NCBI GenBank assembly: GCA_949592205.1
Contig: CATIUR010000001.1
Location: 310,586,250 to 310,650,249, forward strand
Direction of reading: 5' to 3'
DNA length: 64,000 nucleotides
DNA from: Helichrysum umbraculigerum
Lineage: Eukaryota; Streptophyta; Magnoliopsida; Asterales; Asteraceae
Made by a program: the position numbers and the translations under genes. Below the pieces are notes generated by a model. It saw nothing but the letters and a program-made list of their open reading frames with translations. It searched no databases and was not told the DNA's origin. Shown one piece after another: positions 22,892-31,458 of this stretch. Position 1 is the stretch's first letter; each line of letters begins with the position of its first letter.

Positions 22892-23811
22892 GGGTTAATC
22901 AACAAAATCGGCTATGAACTGCCACCTTTTATTGCAGATACGCAATCAACCCAAAGAATTGTTTATGTACGCAACAAACTTGTTGGTTTTGTATTTATGT
23001 AAGCAATATGGTAACCTGTTACCGGCTTAGCCGGTAAACTTACATATTAACGTATTTTTAGTTTTTTTTTTAAATGTGACATGGTTAATATATTAACCAG
23101 TTTGTTGCGTATATGAACAATACTTGGGGTTTTAATTACATATCTGCAACGAAAAGTGGCAATTCAATGCCGATTTTGTTGATTAAGCAAAAAAAATATA
23201 TACGTGGTTTGTTCCGATCATCTTCTCCGGTGTGCTCCGGCGAAAAATCCGACGAAGACCAACCATCAACATACGACGGATAGGGAGAGAGAAACGAAAA
23301 TGAAAACGAAAACGAAAATGAAAGCGTAGATTCAGAGTATGTAAATGAAAACAAAAATGCGGATCTGAAATATGAAAGAAAAACTACGAATCAAAAACCC
23401 TAGATCGGATCCTGTGACACCGGAATTTACGGCGGTTGCTGGTTCGATTTTTCAAAACGGAATGAGAAACCAAAGCGGAGAGAGAGACGAAGAGATGTCT
23501 GTTACGTTGATCAACCAAGACAAATCTAGTAACGGAGAGAGAGACAAAGAGATTGGTCCCGTATCTGCCACCGCCGGAATATGTTGGTGGTCGGAAATTG
23601 AAAAGGAGATTCAGATTGTGTGTACACGTTCAATTAAAAATGACGTAGCTACCAACCAGTTTGTTGCGTACATGAAAAGGTAAAATCTCACTTTGCAGGA
23701 TCGCAGTACGAAACCAACCAGTTTGTTGCGTACATGAACAATACTTTGGGTTGGTTGCTTAGCTGCAACAAAAGGAGGTAGTTCATAGCCGATTTTGTTG
23801 ATTAACCCATC
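22892..23811. mobile_element. Mutator-like inverted-repeat element (920 bp) in LTR D
   Basis: The left end 22892-22980 (GGGTTAATCAACAAAATCGG...) is the inverted complement of 23719-23811. The direct repeat tacattgta (9 bp) lies at 22883-22891 and 23812-23820. Long inverted ends and a 9-bp duplication are hallmarks of Mutator-type elements. A third copy of the end is internal (23098-23188), so 22892-23188 alone looks like a 297-bp mini-element. No transposase frame is present. Confidence 0.82.
23372..23683 (+). other. Open frame of 103 codons inside the Mutator-like element, possibly captured sequence
   Basis: The frame is charged and Glu/Arg-rich and ends in sequence derived from the terminal repeat (QFVAYMKR). 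Mutator-like elements are known to capture host fragments. I recognise no domain, and the frame may be chance. GAGAGAGAC repeats within it suggest low complexity. Confidence 0.25.
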
Positions 23812-25026
23812 TACATTGTAAATATTATTGACATAATATTTAATATACGTTAACGTTATTTAATAATCTCGTCTTATTAAATAATTTCGTTCACCAACAG
23901 TCGTATATTTTTGTCGCGTTTTATCCATTTGTCTCGTACGTAATTACAACTAATTACGAATACGTAATACTACGTGTATTAACTAGTTGGGCTTTGCTAG
24001 GCTTACCTCTAAAAGTAGTTGTGAATTCACTCAAAGTAGGGAATTAGCCTAATAATGCATGAAATTTCATTTATAATCGCGTTTAAATTTGCGGGGTGTC
24101 ACATCTGCATGCTGACTCGAGCTATAGTAATCCTGATGGCAGTCCAACCTACTGCTAAGTACCTGTGATACATGCTAAAATGGGTCAGCTAAAGCTGGTG
24201 AGGTCACAGGTTGGAAATCAGATAATATCGTATGTACCGCAAGATTTAAATAATGATTTGCATCCAGCAAATAAATAATAACGTATACAGCCATGAGCAC
24301 ATAGTCTGAGCTTAACTCGAGGGTCGGGTCCCATATAGAGAATTCCGAGCGAGGTGCCTCCACGAGTGCCTAATCTACACTCGTCTGAACAATTATTAGT
24401 ACATCCATTTACCCAGTTAGTGCATGCTAACCCGGACGAGGAGGGTCAATCATATTTGGTACCATATACTAATAATCACGCTACAACATATTACCAGACT
24501 ATGCTAATGGAGGGCTTTGAAATGATTAGTTGAAAACAACTCATGTAGTATATTGAAAAGTTTGTACTTGTGTTCACATGTTAAAAATGATCAATGAATC
24601 ACACCCCTTAGTAAAAACGATAAAAGAGGGGCCATGAGACTCACCTAAGTCTTGAAGCGCTTAGTCAATAAACGTACGATGCTTAATCAAGCAGTGAGAT
24701 GTCCGCAGACTGATAACCTGAGGGTTTCCATGACACGCGATGGTTATTAATATGAGTAGGTAGTTACTAAGACTACCTTTGTAGTTGTTCGTTCAACTAG
24801 AATGTCCAAATTACTACGATTTGGTTAATTGGTTTAAGTATTTGTAAAACGTGTACGACCCGTTGGTGACTGTTTGTAATAATAATCTCAACATTATCAT
24901 TATGTTTTTGAAGTGTTATACTTAAAAGTGTATCTCAAAGTGTTTTAGAAGTCGTATCGTATAATTGTTTGAGGTTGTACAAGTTCGAATCTTAGTATAA
25001 AAATAGTTTGTCAACTTTCTACTTTT

Positions 25027-25275
25027 GGCGACACTGTGGTTAGGCGACACTAGGTGAGTGTCGCTAGATTCCTGATTTTCAATTTATTGTCGACACTAGA
25101 TTAGTGTCGCTATAGGCGACATTTCTCACTTTTGGCGTCACTAAGGTAGTGTCGCTAGGATAGATCTGATTTAAGTAATTCAGCGACACTGAAGTAGTGT
25201 CGCTATATGGGCGACACTTGGCATAGCGACACTTAGCTAGTGTCGCTAGTACCGTTTTTGGCACACTAGCGACAC
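25027..25275 (-). repeat. GCGACACT/AGTGTCGC hairpin cluster in E left LTR
   Basis: At least five pairs of GCGACACT and AGTGTCGC face each other at 3-10 bp, each able to fold into a small hairpin. The cluster is just downstream (in element sense) of the proposed leader donor at 25437. It is nearly identical in the right LTR (32614-32890) and clearly related in solo LTR K (38092-38395). Confidence 0.88.
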
Positions 25276-25655
25276 TTACGACTGTTCGTTGAAATTTGAG
25301 CCGAAAACGAGTTTTCCGGCCACTGTTTGGTCCAAATCTTTTACCCAACCCATATTTGGACATTTTAAGCTTATAGAAACAATAACCAGTCGAAAACAAT
25401 GAAAATCGGAGTGTTTCGAGATTTGTCAGAAGCTTACAAACTTAACGCCGGAGAAATCCGAAAAGATAGGATTGTAGATCGTGACGCGGTGATTCTTTTC
25501 TTCCAAACGGGCGTGAAGATCCGAGTACGTTTGGTGGTGTGTTTTTGTGATTTAGTGTGGTGGTGGTGTGGTATGATTTAGAGAGAAAGAGAGAGAGAAA
25601 AAGGAGATGGACGATGATGAGAATGAAAAGATGATGGTGATGTTGGTGATAAGGT

Positions 25656-25678
25656 GGGGGGGGGGGGGGGGGGGGGGG
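25656..25678 (+). repeat. Run of 23 G in E left LTR
   Basis: A pure G tract (C tract in the element's leader) lies upstream of the CT-rich leader. The right LTR has only 11 G at 33244-33254, so the tract has changed length since insertion. Confidence 0.9.
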
Positions 25679-26218
25679 CTAGGGTGGGGTCCACAGAGGT
25701 GGACTTCACGAAATTTCGTTCCCTGTATTCGCGCTCCGTGCGGTGTTCGTTTTCCCGACCGTTTAGACGTTAAATATTCATTTTATGTTTTTAAATATAC
25801 GTTTCAAAATACTATTAATTACTCGATATTTTTGTTGAAATAATTCACTAATTACTTTACAACTAGGTTATAAATATAATTTAACTTGGTTTCGTTTGTT
25901 TGCGCGTTAGATCTTTTAATCGTGAAATTGTTAATTTTACGATACGAAATGAATATGAAATATTATCAAAACAATATTTAAAATATGATAGTATTATTAA
26001 ATAATGTTAAATCACTTAATAAAATTGTTCACCAACGTCCGTATTAATTGAACCGAATTACATTCGATTTGAGATGCGTACGATTTAATCAAATCGCATA
26101 ATTATATATGTTCAACAATATATATTTCGATACATTAATTAGCCTAACATAGAACTAACTACATGTATTTACAGTTGATTAGGTACTAATTACAAGTCCT
26201 AATTTGACGGGTGTCACA

Positions 26219-26232
26219 TTCTCCCCCACTTA
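26219..26232 (-). other. Polypurine tract of element E
   Basis: The minus-strand sequence AAGTGGGGGAGAA abuts the LTR start TGTGACACCC, as in element A. Confidence 0.78.
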
Positions 26233-26252
26233 GGAGAATTTCGTCCCGAAAT

Positions 26253-26615
26253 TTAGCTCGAAGTCACGTTTGATGTAGAGTCAGTGAAGAGTTGAGGATA
26301 CTTGAGTCGCATTTGGTCTTCCCCTTCCCAGGTGAATTCCGGACCACGCCGCGAATTCCACCTAACCTTTACGATGAGAATACGACTTTGTTTGAGTTGT
26401 TTGACCTCACGGTCCATGATTTCAGCGGGTTCCTCAACAAATTGAAGCCTGTCGTCAATACGAATTTCGTCGAGTGGAATAATTAGGTTCTCATCAGACA
26501 AGCATTTCTTCAAGTTAGAAATGTGGAAAGTGGGATGCACGCTGCTGAGCTCGGGGGGGCAGCTGCAATCGATATGCCACTGGACCAATCCTCTCGAGGA
26601 TCTCAAAAGGTCCAA
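26253..26615 (-). pseudogene. pol: Chromodomain-like C-terminus of element E polyprotein
   Basis: The frame ends at 26253 and contains HPTFHISNLKKCLSDE, then a chromodomain-like stretch with IVKVRWNSRRGPEFTWE. Chromodomains are thought to steer integration to marked chromatin. It is shifted by one base from the integrase frame, because a C7 run (G7 on the plus strand, near 26552) replaces the mixed sequence in element A. Confidence 0.85.
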
Positions 26616-26664
26616 TGTATCTAGGGTTCAGTTTTCCTCGTTTACCGAACCGAATAACACCTTT

Positions 26665-26946
26665 CTAAGGTGAAACTTTGAGTAGTACTCGATCCCCAAC
26701 CTGGAACTCGAGTGGTTTGCGTCTCACGTCAGCATAACTTTTCTGACGATCACGTGCGACTTTGAGTTTGTTTTGGATACCAACGATTTTCTCGGTGGTT
26801 TCATGAATGATTTCCGGACCAGTGAGTTGGCTATCTCCCTCTTCGGTCCAACAGATAGGTGATCTGCACTTACGACCGTACAATGCCTCGAAAGGTGCAG
26901 CTCCAATACTGATATGGTAGCTGTTGTTGTATGAAAACTGGCACAA
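26665..26946 (-). pseudogene. pol: Integrase C-terminal part of element E
   Basis: The frame includes CQFSYNNSYHISIGAAPFEA, LYGRKCRSPICW and RKPLEFQVGDRVLLKVSP. It is bounded by two TAG codons where A has Trp (NWERHLP and SPWKGV). Confidence 0.85.
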
Positions 26947-26961
26947 TGGTAGATGTTTTTC

Positions 26962-27573
26962 CTAGTTTACACCGAAGTCAACTACGCAAGCTCGTAGCAT
27001 GTCTTCCAGTGTTTGAATTGTTCGTTCGCTTTGGCCGTCAGTTTGAGGGTGGTATGCGGTACTCATATCAAGACGGGTACCCAACAATTTCTGAAGTGAT
27101 TGCCAAAAGTGAGATGTGAAGCGACTATCCCTATCGGAGATAATCGAGATTGGAATAACGTGTCGAGAAATGACTTCCCTGATGTAGATTCGTGTGAGGC
27201 GTTCCATTTTATCGGTTTCCTTGATCGCAAGGAAATGAGCATATTTTGTGAGACGATCATCGATCGCCCAAATGGTATCGCAACCGCTAGATGACTTGGG
27301 TAGTTTGGTTATAAAATCCATGGCGATTTGTTCCCATTTCCATTCAGGAATGCTGGGTTGTTGAAGTAAACCAGAAGGTTTTTGGTATTCGGCTTTGACT
27401 TTCGAGCAAGTAAGACACTTGCTGACGTAGGTGGCGATCTCAGCTTTCATGTTCGGCCACCAATAGAAATCTTTGATGTCGTGATACATTTTGTCGGATC
27501 CAGGATGAATAGAATATTTGGACTTGTGAGCTTCATCCATCACCAAGTCTCGCAGGTTCCCAAAACTAGGCAA
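26962..27573 (-). pseudogene. pol: Integrase zinc finger and catalytic core of element E
   Basis: The HHCC finger is complete (DEAHKSKYSIHPG and SKCLTCSKVK). Catalytic residues are Asp in AMDFITKLP, Asp in IISDRDSRF and Glu in DGQSERTIQTLE. It is in phase with the neighbouring pieces but closed by stops: two codons near 27586-27603 on the N side and TAG just below 26962 on the C side. Confidence 0.88.
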
Positions 27574-27600
27574 CCAGATTCGATTTCAGAAACACCTAAC

Positions 27601-28068
27601 TCAGTTAGGCTTGGTTTTGAATTGTTTATCCATGCCCCGCAAGGCTTCGTTTTTGATGTTATCGGGTTTCAGGGCTTCGAGTTGAGCAGCGAGAATCTGA
27701 ATGTTTAGATCATTGTGAATAGTCATACCGAGGGCTTGGACTCGAAGTGGTTTCGATCGTTCTTTTCGACTGAGGGCATCGGCAACGACATTTGCCTTAC
27801 CCGGATGGTATTTGATTTCGCAATCGTAATCGGTAAGCAACTCGACCCATCGACATTGCCTCATGTTGAGATCCTTCTGATCGAATATGTGTTGGAGACT
27901 TTTGTGGTCGGTAAAAATTATGCACTTAGTGCCGTAAAGATAATGTCTCCAGATTTTGAGAGCGAACACGATAGCTCCAAGCTCGAGGTCATGAGTGGTG
28001 TAGTTCTTTTTGTAAATTTTCAGCTGTCGTGAGGTGTAAGCAATGACCTTGTCTCGTTGCATCAGCAC
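27601..28068 (-). pseudogene. pol: RNase H region of element E, first catalytic Asp deleted
   Basis: The frame includes RQLKIYKKNYTTHDLELGA, WRHYLYGTKCIIFTDHKSL and the tail YHPGKANVVADALSR. Compared with A, 33 nt in phase are missing near 28080, removing the YCDAS motif with the first catalytic Asp. RNase H should therefore be inactive whatever the stops. Confidence 0.85.
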
Positions 28069-28125
28069 GCAACCGAAGTCATCGGTGCCTTCGGGTAATG
28101 ATAAAATAGGAGCACTGCACAGCTT

Positions 28126-29070
28126 TCATTTTAACAGTTGGAATGCTGACTCTTGTTTATCAGTCCAATCGAACTTCTTTTCCTTCTGAGTCAGTACCGT
28201 GAGTGGTTGGGCTATTTTGGAGAAATTTTCAATGAACCGACGATAATACCCCGCCAATCCCAAGAATTGGCGTACCTCGGTTGGAGTGGTTGGCGCTTGC
28301 CAGTCTTTGATAGCCTCAATTTTTGATGGATCAACATGAATTCCTTGACTGTCGATCACGTGCCAAAGGAATTGAACGGTTTGTATCCAGAACTCACACT
28401 TAGAGAATTTGGCGTAAAGCTCCTCATGTTTAAGCAGTTCTAGGATGGTTTTGAGTACTTGCGCATGTTCTTGCTCGTTGCATGAATATATGAGGATGTC
28501 ATCGATAAAGACAATGACAAACTTGTCGAGATAAGGCTTGCACACCCGATTCATAAGGTCCATGAATACGGCCGGTGCGTTAGTTAGGCCAAAGGGCATC
28601 ACTTGGAACTCGTAATGCCCGTATCGAGTTCTAAAAGCAGTTTTTGGAATGTCGCTATCGCGAACGTATAACTGATGATAACCTGATCGCAGATCGATCT
28701 TTGAGTAAAAACTTGAACCCTGGAGTTGATCAAATAGATCATCAATACGAAGGAGCAGATATCGATTTTTGACGGTTAACTAGTTCAACTCTCGGTAGTC
28801 GATAGACATTCTGAATGAACCGTCTTTCTTTTTGACAAATAAGACCGGAGCTCCCCAAGGTGAAGAACTCGGTCTGATGAATCCTCTATCCAGGAGTTCC
28901 TGTAATTGGGTGGACAACTCCTGAAGTTCGGATGGGGCTAAGGGGTATGGTGCTTGGGCCACGGGTGCAGCACCTGGCACGAGATCGATCGAGAACTCAA
29001 CCTGTCTAGGTGACGGTAGACCAGGTAGTTCTTCAAGAAAGACTACTGGAAAATCTCGTACGATTGGCAC
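28126..29070 (-). pseudogene. pol: Reverse transcriptase of element E, two frame pieces
   Basis: The N-terminal piece (29070-28780) has the linker to RT and LFVKKKDGSFRMSIDYRELN. The C-terminal piece (28602-28126) has MPFGLTNAPAVFMDLMNRV and the intact active site VFIDDILIYS. All lie in one phase, with TAG at 28780-28782 and TAA at 28126-28128. This copy keeps both catalytic Asp residues, unlike A. Confidence 0.88.
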
Positions 29071-29097
29071 ATCCTCAAGTCGCTTCTCCTCCGACTT

Positions 29098-30657
29098 TTA
29101 CTCCATGATGTGCGCGAGGATTGCCGGATACCCTTTTCTTAGAAATTTTCGGGTTTTCAAGCAAGAGATGATATTCAGTTTCGTCCCACCGGTCTCCCCC
29201 TGTATAATCAAGGTTCTACCAACGATGAGAGGAATACGGACAATCTTATCATAACAAACGATTTTGGTCCGATGCTTGGACAACCAGTCCATACCCACGA
29301 TGACGTCAAAACTTCCGATTCTAACAGGCATGAGGTCAATTGAAAAGGTTTCGTCCGCTAGGTTTAAAGTGCAATTAGGTATTACACTATCGGTTTCTAT
29401 GAGTTTACCGTTTGCTAGTTCTATGGTGTACTTAACATCTAGGGCCACGGGGGTGATGTCAAGTAGTGGGCAAAACTCATCAGATATAAAGCTCCTATCG
29501 GCACCAGTATCAAATAGAATAGATGCAGTTAAGTTGTTGAGGAGGAACATTCCCGTGACCACATTCAGGTCTTGACGGGCATCCCCAGAGTAGAGTACAA
29601 AGGCTCTACCTTTGGCGTTGTTGTTGTTGTTGTTGTTGCCCTTGTTCTTCAGTTTTGGGCATTCGTTCCTGAAGTGCCCAGGGTTTCCGCATTCGAAGCA
29701 GGCTCTAGACGGCCTGGCGTTGCGGTTGGAGTTGTTGCTGGTGTTGTTAGGGGACCTGCAGTTCTTGGTAAGGTGTCCGTACCTCTTACAGTTATTGCAG
29801 GGGGTTTCGCAGGGGCCATCGTGATGACGGTTGCCCTTGGAACAGTAGGATTTGTTCCCAGTGTAACCTCGTTTGGTTTCGGTGGTTGAGTTGTAGGCTT
29901 TGATGGTGTCGGGTTTCTTGTTTTGGTGGTTGTTGTGGTTGTCGGACCATTTTCTTTTATTGTTGTTGGAGGATGGAGTGGGTGGTTTTGGGTCCTCGTT
30001 CATGGCTAAAAGTTCATGGGCCAACCGGATGGCGCCATGAATGGTTTGGTTTGATAAGGCAACATTTTCCCGGACAGGTTCCGGAAGGCCGAGGATGTAC
30101 TTCTTGATATTTTCGGGTTCAGTACTTACCATAGCTGGGCGAAGGATGGTGAGCTGTTGGAATCTGGTGGTGTATCCAACAATATCAGTTCCCTGCACCT
30201 TTAAGTGCCAGAATTCTTCATCCAGCTTCTGGAGTTGTTCGGCTGGGCAATACTCATCAGTGAGCATTTTCTTCAGATCCTCCCAAGGGAGTAGATAGGC
30301 GGTGTCAATACCCACGGACTGGGTATATGAGTTCCACCATGAGAGCGCACCATCTTCGAGGGAGCAGGTAGAGAATTTGACCTTGTCATCCTCCGCACAT
30401 TTGCTGATGCGGAAGACAGATTCCATCTTTTCGAACCACTTGATTAGTCCGATGGCTCCTTCGGTTCCCTTGAAGTTCAAGGGTTTGCAGTTCTGGAAAT
30501 CCTTGTAGGAACAAGGCTTGGGGGCGGTAGTGGTTTCAGTGGTATCGCTGTTTCTCCCGGAGTTCTGTGAAGAATTCCGAGCCAGGGCTTCAGCCACAGC
30601 CTGAGATATGAGTGATGCAAGCTGAGCATCGGAGTATGGTCTCATCTTTGGCGGCAT
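29098..30657 (-). CDS. gag: Gag and protease of element E (519 residues)
   Basis: ATG at 30657 (MPPKMRPYSDAQLASL) matches the start style of J. Gag core is at about residues 60-220 (ALSWWNSYTQSVG, EEFWHLKVQGTDI). Two CCHC knuckles (CNNCKRYGHLTKNC and CFECGNPGHFRNEC) follow an Asn-rich linker. The protease has LFDTGADRSFIS and VGMDWLSKH. The frame closes at TAA 29098-29100 where A reads Lys, so pol is separated by a nonsense change. This is the best complete view of the gag start in this family here. Confidence 0.9.
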   Translation of the reverse strand: MPPKMRPYSDAQLASLISQAVAEALARNSSQNSGRNSDTTETTTAPKPCSYKDFQNCKPLNFKGTEGAIGLIKWFEKMESVFRISKCAEDDKVKFSTCSLEDGALSWWNSYTQSVGIDTAYLLPWEDLKKMLTDEYCPAEQLQKLDEEFWHLKVQGTDIVGYTTRFQQLTILRPAMVSTEPENIKKYILGLPEPVRENVALSNQTIHGAIRLAHELLAMNEDPKPPTPSSNNNKRKWSDNHNNHQNKKPDTIKAYNSTTETKRGYTGNKSYCSKGNRHHDGPCETPCNNCKRYGHLTKNCRSPNNTSNNSNRNARPSRACFECGNPGHFRNECPKLKNKGNNNNNNNAKGRAFVLYSGDARQDLNVVTGMFLLNNLTASILFDTGADRSFISDEFCPLLDITPVALDVKYTIELANGKLIETDSVIPNCTLNLADETFSIDLMPVRIGSFDVIVGMDWLSKHRTKIVCYDKIVRIPLIVGRTLIIQGETGGTKLNIISCLKTRKFLRKGYPAILAHIME

Positions 30658-30903
30658 TCTTCTTCAATAAAAGAAATGAAGATACATGAGATTTTGTAAG
30701 AAAGCTGTATTTGTCACAGATGTTCATGTATAAAAGCAGTAATACATAACATCAATATGAAAAATGGCAATTAATATGGATTGAAACAGCGAGAATATTT
30801 GATAGATAATACGAGTTCAAAGGTTACATCCCATGGATATATTACAAAAGGTGTCGGGAATTGTTACATCCGACCGAATTATAAAGCAGCGCTTAGATAG
30901 TTA

Positions 30904-31327
30904 TTAGATTACAAGATGGATTACAAAACAAGGAATACCCTTGTCTCGACGTAGATCAATCTGCTCCATCATTTCAATGAGACGATCCATAGTATTTGCA
31001 AGTCTGCTGGCTTGTCGGGCATTATCTTCTGCCAGGACCAGTCATTGCACCAAACCGCGAACATAATCCTCTGCTTCCCGTGAGTGTTGCTCACATTCTT
31101 CTAGCCTTTGCTGCAAAAGGGCGGTTTCTACGCTTATCTCCACTACCCTATTGCGAAGGACATACACGTTGTTAATGGTGGTTTCGTGATCCTCGGAGAC
31201 TTGGTTGATGCGCTCGAGGGATTTAAGTCTCCAGTTTTCATTGGTTTCTTGGAGTTCGATGTCCATGGTGTTAAGTCGTTGCTCGTGACGGTGTAGCCTA
31301 GCGGCTAAACCTGGTAGAGTGAAGTGC
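30904..31327 (-). pseudogene. Coiled-coil-like frame upstream of gag in element E
   Basis: Reading from the junction at 31327 downward gives LPGLAARLHRHEQRL, ALLQQRLEECEQHSREAED, then after TGA (31042-31044) LAEDNARQASRLANTMDRLI, ending at TAA 30904-30906. Spaced Leu, Glu and Arg suggest a coiled coil. Element J has a matching frame (63635-64000) with LAARLQRHQ, AALRQRLEQCE and AGRLAGAVDRI. Conservation of protein sequence in two diverged elements argues for a real extra gene between primer site and gag. Its start is lost in E where F sequence replaces the leader. I do not know its function. Confidence 0.6.
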
Positions 31328-31458
31328 GCGGCGCCAAAAACTCTGTTACACCCGCAATGGTCGTTTTCGAAGCGGGCACAACAGTGGGTTGTTTTAAATT
31401 TATAGAGCTGGGGAAATCCTAAGCTAATACTACTTTCAGCCCTAATTAGGTTACTAGG
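31328..31458 (-). other. 131-bp copy of F primer site and LTR edge inside element E
   Basis: It matches 20087-20217 (GCGGCGCCAAAAACTCT, then 115 bp of F LTR ending ctagg) almost base for base. It lies between E's internal region and E's right LTR, where E's own primer site should be. It reproduces the outer flank of the left LTR, so it arose by recombination or duplication, not by the original insertion. Confidence 0.88.

Larger units (their letters stand above)
20458..24103 (-). repeat. Solo LTR D (3646 bp including a nested inverted-repeat element)
   Basis: It runs from TGTAACACCCCC to GGGGTGTCACA. Removing it restores the sequence of E's right LTR at 31694-31698. The target duplication is tctac (20453-20457) versus tctgc (24104-24108), one mismatch. 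No internal region is present, so it is a solo LTR. It keeps the family leader signals: donor GTAAGATCC (22440), exon 21768-21705, acceptor TTTTTCAG (exon 3 from 20786). Without the nested 920-bp element and its 9-bp duplication it is about 2.7 kb. Confidence 0.88.
20218..26218 (-). repeat. 3' LTR of element E (left copy), interrupted by solo LTR D
   Basis: The pieces 20218-20457 and 24104-26218 join to about 2350 bp, matching the right LTR. Plus-strand ends are TGTCGCACTCCC and GGGTGTCACA. Leader signals on the minus strand are donor GTAAGC (25437), exon 24717-24645 (73 nt) and acceptor TATCACAG (exon 3 from 24162). Confidence 0.88.

Noticed and set aside
25027..25275. Possible CRISPR-like array of short direct repeats
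   Set aside because: Spacing is irregular, units are facing hairpins, and the array lies in an LTR of a plant retroelement with paired copies.
29572..29889. Antisense frame rich in Val and Leu over E gag
   Set aside because: It is the complement of the Asn-rich and CCHC coding region; the gag frame explains the sequence.
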